A stretch of DNA of 64,000 nt, taken from the NCBI GenBank assembly GCA_006176705.1, contig QRFJ01001924.1, positions 1 to 64,000 on the forward strand. The letters are read 5' to 3'. Within the stretch, counting starts at the first letter, position 1. Each line of letters opens with the position of its first letter. Under the pieces are notes generated by a model. The model had not been told where the DNA came from, did not search any database, and worked only from the letters and a program-made list of their open reading frames with translations. The translations under genes were made by a program, and so were the position numbers. The stretch comes from Cocos nucifera (lineage: Eukaryota; Streptophyta; Magnoliopsida; Arecales; Arecaceae). Shown here piece after piece: positions 34,845-48,000 of this stretch.

Positions 34845-35330
34845 AAGATTTTTAGGCCCTATATGTGGATGGTTCGTCCATTTCCACTAGAGCAGGTGCG
34901 GGGTTAGTCTTAGTTAGTCCCGAGGGAGTTATCGTCGAGTACGCATGATGCTTTGAATTTTCTGTAACTAATAATGGGGCCAAATATGAAGCGCTGATCG
35001 CTGAATTAAAAATAGCAAGAGAGTTAAAAGTAGATTGACTTCAAGTCTACAGTGATTTTCAATTAGTGATCGGCTAAGTTAGTAGCAACTATAAAGCACG
35101 GAAGGAAAGTATGATGAAATATCTTGAGAAAATAAAAAATTTGATTCCGACCTTCGGCAGTTTTGGTATTTGATAAATTTCGAGGGTAGAAAATACAAGA
35201 GTCGACCTTCTCTCTAAATTGGCCACTTCAATCCCAATCGAACTGTCCAAAGAAGTATTTTTTGAAACTCTAAAATGTCCAAGCTCAAAGAACTCATAGT
35301 TCGTTATGCAGACGGAGCTCGAGTCGAGCT
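34845..35330 (+). pseudogene. Second (archaeal-type) RNase H domain
   Basis: LYVDGSS at about 34860 and NNGAKYEALI at about 34970 are the hallmark of the additional RNase H carried by the Tat lineage. It supports that classification. Several stops occur. Confidence 0.8.
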
Positions 35331-35399
35331 GGATTGATCCATTAGTTACCTATCTCAAGGAGGAAGTTCTTCCTCGTGATCTGAAAGAAGCTTGAAAAC

Positions 35400-36530
35400 T
35401 CAGAAATCAAGCCTTCCGATATATTTTGTATGAGGGCAAGTTGTATAAGAGATCATATTCGCTGTCGCTGTTGAGATGTCTCCGACCTTTAGAGACTGAC
35501 TTCGTATTATGGAAAGTGCATGAGAAAATTTGTGAAAATCATGTAGGAGCCAGATTCTTATCACAAAAACTACTTCGACAAGGATACTATTGGCCAACCT
35601 TATACCATGATTCTATGGAGTATGTCAAGAAATGTAACCACTATCAGAAGAATGTAAATCTACAAAGTCAGTCGACCTTCGAGCTTACTCCACTAAGCGC
35701 ACCTTGGCCATTTGCGCAATGAAGAATGGATATACTTGATCCTTTTTCCGACGGCATCCAGGTAACGAAAGTTTCTCCTAATCGTGATCGACTACTTCAT
35801 CAAATGGGTCGAAGCTGAACCACTAGCAAAAATTACCGAGGCCGAGATATAGAACTTCGTCTGAAAGTCAATCATTTGTCGATTTAGTTTGCCTCGAACT
35901 CTCATAATAGATAACAGATGATAGTTCGCTGGGATGAGGTTCGTCGAGTTCTATGAAGATCTAAATATCTTCCATCATTTCACATCGGTAGCTCACCCAT
36001 AGGCAAATGAGGAAGCTAAAGTGACCAACCAGATCCTGCTATAAGGCATCAAGATAAGGCTCGATAGAGTAAGGGGGTCTGGGTGGACAAACTCTACCAC
36101 ATTCTTTGGGCGTACTGAACTACTCAAAGACTATCGACTGAAAAAATACTATTCGCCTTGGCTTTTGGAATGAAGGCAGTCATCCCAATCGAGCTTAAGC
36201 TTCCATCAGTGCGGGTCGTGGCCTTCAATAAGCAGCGTAACTCATAGGACCTCAAAGTCAATCTCGATCTGCTAGAAGAAAAAAGAGAGGATGCCTAGGT
36301 TCGGATGGCGGTCTACAGGCGAAGGGTGGCCCGATACTATAACTCCAAAGATAGAGATAAAATATTCAGAGTGGGGAATTTAGTACTTTGACGAGCAGCC
36401 ATCTCTCAGTCTTAGAGTCAGGAGAAGCTTGCTCTGAACTGGAAAGGTCCATATGAAATAGAGAAGGTTGTTCGGCTCGAAACTTATCACCTAAAGAAGC
36501 TCAGAGGGACGACGCTCCCACGACCTTAGA
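35400..36530 (+). pseudogene. Integrase of gypsy element 1
   Basis: Open frame 35426-35722 holds the zinc-binding region (VHEKICENHVGARFL, LLRQGYYWPT, VKKCNHYQKN). The first His and the HxxxH side are kept; the second Cys of the CxxC is Tyr. The catalytic core (35740-36250) is heavily broken, and the C-terminal RRRVARYYNS part lies near 36320. Confidence 0.85.
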
Positions 36531-36539
36531 ATTCAGAAA

Positions 36540-37675
36540 ATCTGAGGATGTACTACCAGTAATTTTTCACCAATAAAACTCCTCCATTTTAATGTTATTG
36601 TTTGTTGGTGCAAAATCTATGTGATGACAGGAAAGAAGCAATCAATAATGGTCATGTTAGGAACAGAAGGAGAACCTCATCCTAACGTTAGCAAGGTCGA
36701 AGGCCTTGTTCATTCTAGACGAGATGAGGGGAGAGGCCCTGACAATGGCTCTTATGCATTCCTATAGTCCGTTAGGAATAAGAGGAGAACCTCGTCCTAA
36801 CGTGAGCAATGTCGAAGACCACATTCATTTTAGATGAGATGAAGGGAGAGGCCCTGACAACGGTCCTTATGTACCCACACAGTCCGTTAGGAATAGAAGG
36901 AGAACTTCATCCTAACGTGAGCAAAGTCGAAGACCTCATTCATTTTGGACGAGATGGAAGAAGAGGCCCTAACAATGACCCTTATGTGCCCCCATAGCCC
37001 ATTAGAAATAGGAGGAGAACCTCATCCTAATATGAGCAAAGCCGAAGACCTCGTTTGTTTTAGACGAGATGGAGGGAGAGGCACTGACAATGGCCCTTAT
37101 GTGCCCCCATGGTCCATTAGGAACAGAAGGAGAAAATCATTCTAACATGAGCAAAGTTGAAAGCCTCATTTATTTTAGATGAGGTGAGAGGAGAGGCCCT
37201 GATAACAATCCTAAATATGCCCTTACAGCCTGTTAGAAATAGGAGGAGAACTTTGTCCTAGCATGAGCAAAGGTCAAAATCCTGTAGACCAAAGATGTAG
37301 AGAAGAAAGAAGCTCGGTAGAGAATCCTTATATGTGCTTTTTCACGACAATCTGACTATGTCAAATGCGAAAGACAGAACCTTATTCTGATTTGTAAGAG
37401 AGATTCTAGTTCGACGTCTACAATAAGCTTGACGTCTACAACGAGCTCAGCATCCGCAACAAGTAGCAAGCACGAAAACCCGAGACCAGAATTCTCCTTC
37501 GAGCTTTAATTTCAACGTCAACCTCGGTTGGAGATAAGATCTCCTCCGAGCTTCAACTACAATATTAGTAGGAGATAAGATCTCCTTCAACCTCAGTTGC
37601 AGATAAGATCTCTTTCAAGCTTCAACTTCAACTTCAATCTCGACTGGAGATAAGATCTCCCCCAAGCTTCAATCC
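36540..37675 (+). repeat. 3' non-coding region of gypsy element 1 with two tandem arrays
   Basis: About six units of roughly 110-125 bp (36650-37265) share CGTTAGGAATAGGAGGAGAA and GACGAGATG. A unique piece follows (37270-37500), then three or four units with GGAGATAAGATCTCC (37510-37670). Purine tract and 3' LTR are missing, because an inverted LTR fragment starts at about 37676. Confidence 0.85.
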
Positions 37676-37943
37676 GAAAGGGGTTTAGCTGCTGGAGGAG
37701 TCCAGTAGGAATTCGACTGTTGAAGGAGTCCGAAAGAAGTTCGATTGCTAGAGGAATTCGAAAAGGATTGGATCGCTGGAGGAGTTCGGAAGAAGTTTGG
37801 CTGCTGAAGGGGTCCAGAAGGAGTTCGGCCGCTGGACGGATCTCAAGAGGAAGAATTTTCGATCGAAGCTCTTCTGTGGTTATCAGTTATATTAGGCTAA
37901 GCATCAGACTGGACTTCGACGGAAGTGGAGTTTATCCCCAATA
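37676..37943 (-). mobile_element. 5' end of a gypsy LTR, inverted, fused to gypsy element 1
   Basis: On the minus strand it starts TATTGGGGATAAAC at 37943 and runs into the minisatellite part of the LTR. It then meets the plus-oriented 3' array at about 37676. It is inserted in the RING exon: the host part resumes at 37944 with GAGGA, the reverse complement of TCCTC. Confidence 0.85.
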
Positions 37944-37990
37944 GAGGACTTCTCAAGGCAGACAGCACATGGTTCTTCAACATTATCAGT
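37944..37990 (-). pseudogene. RING-H2 exon, 5' half (copy 2)
   Basis: It reads TDNVEEPCAVCLEK after an acceptor (TAG at 37993-37991). The exon is cut at the LTR insertion point that also cuts the copy at 173. Together the two pieces represent opposite sides of one insertion. Confidence 0.75.
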
Positions 37991-37994
37991 CTAC

Positions 37995-38500
37995 TTAAAA
38001 AATGAAAAGAAAAGAACCCGGCGGTGATCTGATTGAGCTCGCCGTGGAGGATGGAGGCATTGCCGTGAATGTAGAGGAGGACCAGGCAGTATGGAGGACC
38101 TTGGAGTACAACCCGACGATGATCTTGCTGAGCTCGCCATGGAGGATGGGGGCACCATCGCAGATGGTGACCTCATCGGTAAGGACAACATTGGGGCCCT
38201 CACCGGCAAGGACAACACTGGGGGCGACATAGGCATCGATGGCAATCTTAGGCACCTACGGCCCTAGGGGGAAGCCAACGGAGGCTTCTTGGCCCTTAGA
38301 TGGATCACGGCAATGGCATCTCGGTGATGCTCATCAACATTTGGGGAGAGGACGGCAGCGATCATTGATGGATTTGGGGCGAATCCTCCAGAATGCGATA
38401 GAGAGGCAAGGAGAAGGTTGTGAAAAAAAAGGGGCCTGCGGCCGAAGAAGAGGAAGGGTCTGGCAAAAAAAAATCCCATATGTGAAGGGAAAGTGAGGAG
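37995..38500 (-). pseudogene. Gamma-carbonic-anhydrase-like pseudogene (copy 2)
   Basis: Same remnant as at 15206-15680, with PKIAIDAYVAPSVVLAGEG followed by a second PNVVLTDEV. A 36-bp unit (VVLAGE-type) is tandemly duplicated, which copy 1 lacks. Truncated after about 85 codons. Confidence 0.7.
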
Positions 38501-39229
38501 CGCGATACTTTTTCAGCAGTTTGTTTTGATCATTTATTAAATTAAAATTTTTTAATAATAAAATATAATTATTGATATTTTTTAATAATTTAATTAAATT
38601 TTGAAAAATATAGGACTTCTCTTAACGATTGATTATCAAAAAAAATTATCCAATGTCATTTTTATAACTACAAATAATTTTCAGATCTTGACAATCAAAT
38701 AATTTTATAAATATATATATATTTTTTAAATAGCTTTTGAACTAAAAGTATAATTTTTATCAAAAATTATTTTTCAGTTAAAAGCTATAGCATTTCCAAA
38801 CAGACCCAAAGAGCCAGACACAGGTTACATCTTACGTATGGAAGAACGATTCCACTTTCTTCACTTAAATCCATCATTGGATCACTCACCACATAAATCT
38901 ATAAGCATTTCGTACTCTACCATTCATCCTAAACTTTCACAATAAAGTCAGTAGTTTATGCTGACTTTATATGAAATAGTGCTGCTAAATCTCCTTTTTC
39001 TTTTAGTGTGGAGAGCGGAGCTTTTGGATCAGATGGCATGGAGGGAGGTTGCGGTAGTAAGACTAGTACTTTTTTTTTGGGGGCGCTCTTTTCTTGGCGT
39101 CAGTCATTTTTTGTCAATACTTAGTATATTTTTTTAGTAGATTTGAGTTACCATGTTTATTCATTAGTAGATTTGATTTACTCATATGTAATTATTGAAA
39201 CGTACATTTGACAAACAGTAAAGAAGGAG

Positions 39230-39844
39230 CTAGTATTCATGATTCACGGCTCAGCATAGATAACCAAAAAGCCCTGTTTTGGCAGTTTGGGATGGGCTTC
39301 ATGGAGGCGGTAAACACAAGTTGTAGCATAAGCAGCAACAATTACTACAATTTCTATCTATAACGTCACGGTACTTGAAAGCAGGCAATGTATGTTCTCT
39401 TAGTTCTGGTTTTGTGATGTTTAAGCAGATGGCCCAAATCCCTTGGACTCAGATAAGAAGTGTGCTTCTACTTGGATACTGAAATCCAACTTGAACTTTA
39501 ATCATTCACGTAAACTGGATTAACTCTAAATTTTGCTACTTCCCTCGTGGACTCTCATCTCCCTATCCTGGTCGGAGTATATTTTCTCTTATATTCCAAG
39601 ACGTCGGACTTCTAGTAGGATACGACTCCCAATTCGGTTAGAACACCATCGAAACGTACCATAAATTCGCCTCTCTTCTCCTCACAACGAAAGCTCAAGC
39701 TCATGCTCATGGACAACCCGAACACTTATCCTATCAGCGGCCTCTCTTTCTCCTTTGAAAGATTGCACCTTGGCAACCAGAAGCATGGCCAGCACGTCGG
39801 GCCTCCTCCGATATCAAGTGCATGGAGTCACCCTCAGCTTCTAC
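39230..39844 (+). other. Host DNA with possible first exon
   Basis: Above-background GC sequence ends in an open frame from 39703 (MLMDNPNTYPISGLSFSFER...). After about 50 codons this runs straight into antisense gypsy DNA near 39845. It may be the 5' exon of an unrecognised host gene cut by the retroelement. The protein part before the junction was not identified. Confidence 0.4.
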
Positions 39845-42800
39845 CATTAGATTTTTTAAATTTCATAGTCGAGGTAGGTTTGCCCCCCGATCTCCTTCAA
39901 GTAGTACGTCTTGGGTCGAACGACTTTCGTAACCTCGTAGGATCCTTCTCAATTTGGGGCAAGCTTTCCCTAGCTCTGAGGTTGAGAGATGGCGGCTCGT
40001 CGAAGCATTAAGTCTCCCACTCTGAATATTTTATCTCTGACTCTGGAGTTATAGTATCAGGCCATCCTTCGCCTGTAAGATGTCATCCAAACTTGGGCTT
40101 TCTATCTTTTTTCTTCTAGTAGGTCAAGGTTGGCTCTAAGGTCCTGCGGGTTATCCTGCTCGTTGAAAGCCACTATCTACATCGATGAAAGCTTAAGTTC
40201 GATCGGGATGACTGCCTCTATTTCTAAAGCTAAGACGAATGGTGTTTCTCCAGTCGGCAGTCTTTAGATAGTACGGTATGCCCACAGAACATGATAAAGT
40301 TCATCCACCCAGGCCCCTCTTGCTCTTTCGAGTCTTATCTTGATGCCTTGTAATAAGATTCGGTTGGTCACTTTAGCTTTTCCATTTGCCCGTGGGTGAG
40401 CTACCGACGTGAAGTAATGGAAGATGTTTAGATCTTCATAGAACTCAGCGAACCTCATCCCAACGAACTGTTGCCCATTATCTGTTATGAGAGTTTAAGG
40501 AAGAGCAAACCAGCAGATGATTGACTTTCAGATGAAGTCCTGTACCTTAGCCTCAGTAACTTTTGCTAGTGGTTTGGCTTCAATCCATTTGGTGAAGTAG
40601 TCGATCGCAACCAAGAGAAACTTTCATTGTCCAGATGCCATTAGAAAAGGGCCAAGTATATCTATTTTCTACTGCGCAAATGGCCAAGGTGCACTTAGTG
40701 GAGTAAGCTCGGAGGCCGGCTGTCTTTGTATGTTTGTATTTCACTGACAGCAATCACATTTCTTGACATACTCTATAGAATCGTGGTACAAGATCGGCCA
40801 ATAGTACCCTTACCGAAGTAGTCTTTGTGACAGGGATCTGGCTCCTACATGACTTCCATAAATTCTCTCGTGCACTTTTCATAATGCGAAGTCGGCCTCT
40901 AAAGGTCAGAGATATTTCAACAGTGGTAGTGAATACGATCTTTTATACAACTTGCCATCATACAAAATGTATCGAAAGGCTTGATTCTTGAGTTTTGAGC
41001 TTCTTTTGGATCATGAGGATCTTTAAGATAGACAACTAATGGGTCAATTCAGCTCGGCTTGAGCTCCATCTGCATAACAAGCTATGATTTCTCTGAGCTT
41101 GGGCATTTTAGGATTTCAAAAAATACTTCTTTGGATAGTTCTGCAGGGACTAAAGTGGCCAATTTAGAGAGAAGATTGGCTCTTATATTTTCTACCCTCG
41201 AAATCTGTCGAATGCCAAAACTATCAAAGGCCAAAGTTAAATCCTTTATTTTCTCAAGGTATTTCATCATAATTTCCTTCCGTGCTTCATAGTTGCCACT
41301 AACTTGACCGACCGCTAATTGGAAGTCACTATAGACTTAAATCCGATTTATTTTTAACTCTCTTGCAATTTTTAACCTGACGATCAGTGCTTCATATTTG
41401 GCCCCATTATTAGTTGCATAAAATTCAAAGCGTAGCACGTATTCGACGATGACTCCGTCGGGGTTGACTAAGACCAACCCCGCATCTGCTCCAGCGGAGT
41501 TGGACGAACCATCCACATACAGGGCCCCAAAATCTTCAAAAAGGTTGGCACTCTCTTCGAAGAGGCTCGATTCCAACCATGAGATGTCAGTCTCATTCTG
41601 TTCAAGCTCAGCTTCATCTGAAATTATACATTCTACTACAAAATTTGCCAATATCTAAGTTTTGATCGATGGTCGGGGTCAAAAATTGATGTCAAACTTA
41701 GTGAGCCCGATTATCCATTTCACGATTCTTCGAGAAGCATCCGTTCGATGAAAGACTGCTTTTATTGGTTGATCCATGAGGACCGTTATGGTGTGCCCCT
41801 AAAAGTAAAATCAGAGTCTTCTTGCAGTAATTAGAAGAGAGTAAGTCAATTTTTCTAATTTAAAGTATATGATCTCTGCATCCCTCAGGATCCGACTTAT
41901 GTAGTAGACTGATCGCTGCATCTTTGCTTCCTTCTTGACCAGGACTGCTGCCAAGGCTATCGGGGAGACTGCTAGGTACAAGAATAATTTTTTTTCGGAT
42001 TCAGGCTTTGCCAGCAGTGGAGGTGACCTAAGGTAGTTTTTGAGCTCCTCAAACATCTGTTGACACTCCATCGTCTAGCAGAAGTTCTTTGATTGCTTAA
42101 GAACTTGGAAGAAGGGCATGCATTGCTCGGTCGATCTCAAGATGAAGTGATTTAGGGATGCCACTTTTTCAGTCAGGTGTTGAACTATTTTAATTATTTT
42201 TTAAGTAGTCATCTTCTGAATAGCTTCAAATTTTTTTCTAGATTTATTTCGATCCCGCATGTCTTGACAACCATAAATCTCAGAAACTTCTTCGAGGTCA
42301 CATCAAAGGCATACTTGGTCAGATTTAGCTTCATATTGTGCTTTTTGAGTGCACTGAAGGTCTCTTCGAGGTTCGGTGATGTGGTTTATTGAAGCTCGGC
42401 TTTTGACGAGCATGTCATCCACATACATCTTCATGTTGCGATTGATCTGCTCCTTGAAGAATCTTGTTGATCAAGTGCTGGTGTGTTGCTCCTGCATTCT
42501 TAAGTCCAAAAGACATAACCCTATAATAGTAAAGTCTACGATCAGTAACAAAAGTAATTTTTTTCTCATCCTTCAGTGCCATCCCTATTTGGTTATAGCT
42601 GGAAAAAGGCATCCATGAAGGAGAGGAGCTCATGGTCCGAGGTTGCATCTACCAGTTGATCAATCCTTGGATAGAGGGTAGCTGTCTTTTGGATAGATTT
42701 TGTTCAATTTTTTAAAGTCTATACACATCCTCCACTTGCCGTTGGCCTTCTTGATCAGAACCACGTTAGAGACCCAAGTTGGATAGCTGATTACTCGAAT

Positions 42801-44249
42801 AAATTTCGGCGTTGAGAAGCTTGTCGACTTCTTCTGCTATTGCCTTCTGTCTTTTTGGTGCATGGCCTCAAACTCTTTTTTTCACTGATCGATGCTTGGG
42901 ATCAACGGCCAGTCGATGTTCCATAACCTCGGCATCAATCCCAAGCATATCCATCGGAAATCCAGACGAAGATGTTGGCATTTCTTCATAAAAAGGTGAT
43001 GAAGCTGCTCCCAAACTTCATCTTCCAAATTGGAGCCAATTTGTACCGTATGCTCCACGTTTTCGTCATTTCAGGAGGATGGTCACAAGATCTTCTATGG
43101 GCTCATCCTATTCTTTGGCAAGGTCATCGTGGACGTCAAGCCCATCAACCGGACAGGGGTCAAGTCGAGTGCCATTTTGTAAGGCGATAGAGTAGCAGTG
43201 CCGGGCTAATGCTTGATCGCCTTTGATTTCACCTATTCCATTTCTTGTTGAAAATTTTATTTTTAGGTAATAGATCGACACTATGGCTCGTAGTGCCTTC
43301 CAACCAGATCGACCGAGGATTGCATTATAAGTAGAGGAAGCTTTTACCACCAAAAAGTCGACCGATGCCTTGGCCTACTTTGGATACCATCCTGCAGTCA
43401 TGACTAGAGTTATCATTCCCTCCACTGGCACAGCATCGCCAATGAAGCCGACCAATAGAGAGCTCATGAATCCCAGGCGATTATCAGATATGGACATTTT
43501 AAAGAAAGCATCATAGTACGGAACGTCAGTGGGACTTCCATTATCTACCAAAATATGGCGTACATCATAATCAACAATGTTCAAAGAGATTACAACCACA
43601 TCATTATGTGGAAACTAGACTCCTTGAGCATCCTCATCGGTGAAAGCGATGGGCTCTTCAGTTCTTCGCCTCTTCCCGAGTTCGGCTGACCCGCTAGCCT
43701 TTCCTCGCCGAAGTCTCCTAGGAGATGGTGTTAATAATGCTTGATCGGAGATCGATCTTCTCGCTGCTCCTTGCCCCTTGGTGGTTCTGGCGGTGGGGGT
43801 ACTCTTAGCCGATCCTCTAGTCCTTCCGACCGACATCACAGGAACCGACCAAGCCTACCATGCCTAATAAGCTCCTCGATCTCATCTTAGAGCTAAATGC
43901 ACTCTTCTGTATCATGATCGTGATCATGATGGTAGAGACAGAACTTGCTAGGATTGCATTTACCAGGATGAGTGCGTATCCTTTTCGATCTCGATGGTTG
44001 CTCCCTAATCTCTATCAGTACTTGGGTTTTAAGAGCAATTGGAGGGGCATAATTATGAAATTTTTTTGGAAGGAGAGTCCATCGCATCATTCCTATCTAA
44101 TCTTTTCACCTTTGGGCCCAGGAAGGGGTTCGGGACCGGCTTATCTTCGAAGGAGTTTTGGAAGCATGGTCGAGCTTGCTCGTATTTCTCTTCAGTCGTG
44201 GGACATTTGGTTTTACCCGCTGCATTCCTAGCAGGCTTCATTATCCTAA
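39845..44249 (-). mobile_element. Tat-type gypsy pol/gag, minus strand (copy 1, cut by gap)
   Basis: On the minus strand, from gag toward integrase (descending coordinates): knuckle-like CLYHHDHDHDTEEC (near 43900), protease with LVDNGSPTDV (43599-43375), RT with CIDFKKLNK and YVDD (42425-42414), RNase H (42071-41811), second RNase H with LYVDGSSNSAGA (41651-41337) and integrase (40900-40260). Each domain is split by single-base shifts. The 3' LTR is missing at the 39845 edge. Confidence 0.9.
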
Positions 44250-45013
44250 NNNNNNNNNNNNNNNNNNNNNNNNNNNNNNNNNNNNNNNNNNNNNNNNNNN
44301 NNNNNNNNNNNNNNNNNNNNNNNNNNNNNNNNNNNNNNNNNNNNNNNNNNNNNNNNNNNNNNNNNNNNNNNNNNNNNNNNNNNNNNNNNNNNNNNNNNNN
44401 NNNNNNNNNNNNNNNNNNNNNNNNNNNNNNNNNNNNNNNNNNNNNNNNNNNNNNNNNNNNNNNNNNNNNNNNNNNNNNNNNNNNNNNNNNNNNNNNNNNN
44501 NNNNNNNNNNNNNNNNNNNNNNNNNNNNNNNNNNNNNNNNNNNNNNNNNNNNNNNNNNNNNNNNNNNNNNNNNNNNNNNNNNNNNNNNNNNNNNNNNNNN
44601 NNNNNNNNNNNNNNNNNNNNNNNNNNNNNNNNNNNNNNNNNNNNNNNNNNNNNNNNNNNNNNNNNNNNNNNNNNNNNNNNNNNNNNNNNNNNNNNNNNNN
44701 NNNNNNNNNNNNNNNNNNNNNNNNNNNNNNNNNNNNNNNNNNNNNNNNNNNNNNNNNNNNNNNNNNNNNNNNNNNNNNNNNNNNNNNNNNNNNNNNNNNN
44801 NNNNNNNNNNNNNNNNNNNNNNNNNNNNNNNNNNNNNNNNNNNNNNNNNNNNNNNNNNNNNNNNNNNNNNNNNNNNNNNNNNNNNNNNNNNNNNNNNNNN
44901 NNNNNNNNNNNNNNNNNNNNNNNNNNNNNNNNNNNNNNNNNNNNNNNNNNNNNNNNNNNNNNNNNNNNNNNNNNNNNNNNNNNNNNNNNNNNNNNNNNNN
45001 NNNNNNNNNNNNN
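44250..45013. other. Assembly gap (764 Ns)
   Basis: Run of N. The gag of the minus-strand gypsy breaks here, and the DNA right of the gap is unrelated to it. Confidence 1.
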
Positions 45014-48000
45014 TCCAGATCATGGTAGTTAAGAAACTATCCTAATTAAGGCTCTTAATCTTTTAACCAAGAAGATCTATCGATAAAGAACTAGGTCTTT
45101 ACCAACATCGGATCAAAAAAAAAGTAAAAATCAAAGATCAGTTGAGAAGGAATGAAGGTCCTTGTCAATATTTGATCTATAGAATAATAGATCACTCTTT
45201 CTCTCTCTGCATGATAGATGAAAATCTTGGAGGAGACGGATCTTCTTTGGATAGAATAGGCTTATGTAGGTAGATGGTGAAGACGAATCGGAATTGTAGG
45301 AATACTGAATCTTAAAAAAATGAATGTTAAAGAGATAAAAAAAGGTGGGCTTCACACCCTCCCCTCATGAGGTGATTTTGGATCTTACATCCTCTCCCTC
45401 TCAAAGCGACCAACACAAGTGTTTGTAAAAATTGTAAACTGATTCATTCATTCATTGTCTCATTCATGAAAGATACATGAATTTATATAGGATCCTAGGG
45501 GTCCTATTTCTTTAGGAATCATATTTTCTTTACAAGAAAAAAATCAACCCTCCCAACAAAAAAGTAAAATATTATGTATGATTTCTAAATACAATAATAT
45601 ATCATATCTATTTTTTATGAAACCATAGAAAAAAATCAGTCTTTTAACAAAATAAGTAGGAAATCAAGAATTTTTAAAAAATCCTAAGGAAGAAAAGAAA
45701 CTGAATGTGGGCGCTTGATGCCTGGTACAACTTGGCATGAGGATCCTTAGGCATGGCACATGTTGGTGTGTGTATTTTCTCTTAGGGTGTGTGGAGGGTG
45801 GTGGCTCCAAAGATGACATGGATCAAGCTTGCTTCTTTATGATGGTCTCTTTCAAAATAAGGCTCAATCCAAAATAAACCCAAGTATGGTCCGATGGATC
45901 CAAAACTAAATGCATCAAAAGAACTAATTGATTAAATCAAAAGAACTAGAATAAAATAACTGAAGTAGAGTTATTCTGATATGGCTTCTTCAATCCAAAT
46001 TGAATCTAAATTATGTTGTCGACTTCTGATGGCTCTAGTGTCCCTACCATACATTTCTTGAGTTAATGATAATGATAATTCATATTTTCAAGAGTTAAAA
46101 ATTTAAGACATGAATTTTTATTTATTAATTCATAAAAATTTTCGACTGTTGGATCATCATGAGGATGATGATTGATTCGAAAGATTAATGTACAATCATT
46201 TTTTTATAGTAGATGAGTCTTGAGTCTATGGTGCGAGATACTGAAGTGAGAGTACAGGTACTCATTAGAGAACGAGAACACTGAACATGACCATCTTGAG
46301 TAGTCATAAGAAAGTCTATCTTCTCGTCGATGACTGACTCGAAGCTGCAGTAGTGTGTCTGGTTCTTTGACCTGAGGTGCATCGGTAGTTCATCTTGAGG
46401 GTGTTATAGTTTGACTACACCATGATTCGGTCTCTTAGCCATTCAGAATTTTGAAGTGTATGTTGGCTATAGCATATTCATTGTAGGAATTGGATTGCAC
46501 CAAGAAGGAATCTATCTACCTCGATGGATGAGGAGCAGTCCTATGATAATCATGAGAATCAAGTCCATAAGCCCATGGCCATGGTAGAGTGAAATAATAG
46601 AAAGAGTTTCTATTATTAAGATTTTTATATCAGACTTGAATCGAATGATTAAATCATATGACAAAAATTAGGATTTGACGAGTTCACCTTAACCCTAATC
46701 TGATCGGGGCTCAAGATAGAAGAACTTAATTACACAAGTAACTGCACCAAGAGGTTCATTTTCAATTTTGATGGATTGCCACCATATACTATTAGGTATC
46801 ACTGATGGATTTTGGGAGCAATTAGAATGATTTAGATGATCGATCATTCTAGTTGTCTGAATCAAAAGAGTTCTGATTAATCAAAAGAAGTTTCGATGAT
46901 AGAGATCATGACATATCCCATTACCATATAGAATTGAACCTAATTGGATCACACAAACAAGAATTTGGATCTGGATATCATTAATTGAACTAATCCAATT
47001 TAATTGATTTGAATTAGATTCAATTAGGTTCAAGAAAATCGTGCTAGCACACGATTGAGCCTAACGTTCTCCTTCTACTATTATTAAAAGTTATCTCGAC
47101 TGAGCCAAATATGTTTGTGCTCACTCAGGTACCTTTACTTGGTCTGACTGAGGCTTGTTCAGATCAAAAAAGGGTTGTCTTAATTTATGAGATAAATTTG
47201 AGATAACACCTGTCATTTTTCATCACCTACTAATTCTTGTCTTTTGACTTTGGTCAAACGTTGACTTTTGACCCTTGGACATTTGCCCATATGTCATGCA
47301 CCCATAGGAGAGTAGATAGGGACTTATCCCTTGCTAGAAATTGAAAAGAAGGGGGCACACACCTAGGGAGGCGTGCGTCCATGGATAGGGACGACTGGAG
47401 TTCCATATGGATGGAACTCTAGGTTGCTTCATTGAATCAACTTAGAAAGACGCCTAAGACTCAGCTTTGACCAGTCTTGGCACCACCTAAGGATGAATTG
47501 AAGAGGCTCTCATCTAATTGGATCAGGTAATGTCATCCCACCAATCAGATTTAGATCTGATTGTATGAAGTAACGTGATTGACTGGAATGATGTGGCACT
47601 ATATGGCGCAGCAGGATCTATATAAACCCTATCTGCACCTAACTTTTATAGAGTTCTCTCTTAGCCCACACCCCAAGGCTGCCCCTCTCCCTCCTTCATG
47701 CCATCTTCTGATTCTCTCTCTCCTCTCCACGCCCAAGAAAAGTTGGACTCCAGTTTGGTGCGATCCATGCAAGAGAAAGCTGACAAGAAAGGAAGAAAGC
47801 AACACTGCTACAGAGACGACTGCTGATCTTTAGAAGAAATTTTGAAGATCCTCCAAATCAGATCCAGATCTAATATTTAAAAAAATCAAAAAAAAAAAAA
47901 AGATTTTCGAATCCAGCCCGAATAGATACCGATAGAGGCCAGGCACTTGCATGGTTAGATCTAGAACCTCAAGCAATCAGTAGGATCATCATAGGATAAT

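Larger units (their letters stand above)
37944..39229. repeat. Segment S, copy 2
   Basis: RING exon half, gamma-carbonic-anhydrase pseudogene and AT-rich DNA, as in 15161-16556 but with an extra block at 38620-38840 and without the foldback insertion. Confidence 0.85.
37028..44249. repeat. Long duplicated block, copy 1
   Basis: Matches 49364-56600 over its whole length at about 12.34 kb offset. Differences are mostly single-base insertions or deletions. The offset drifts from 12333 to 12359. Copy 1 stops at the assembly gap. Confidence 0.93.

Noticed and set aside
44039..45045. Open frames of 260-329 codons
   Set aside because: They run through the block of Ns and have no real sequence support.
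45980..46640. Host gene fragment in the DNA between the duplicated blocks
   Set aside because: Moderate complexity but no long frame or splice pattern. It looks more like a copia LTR, and even that is uncertain.
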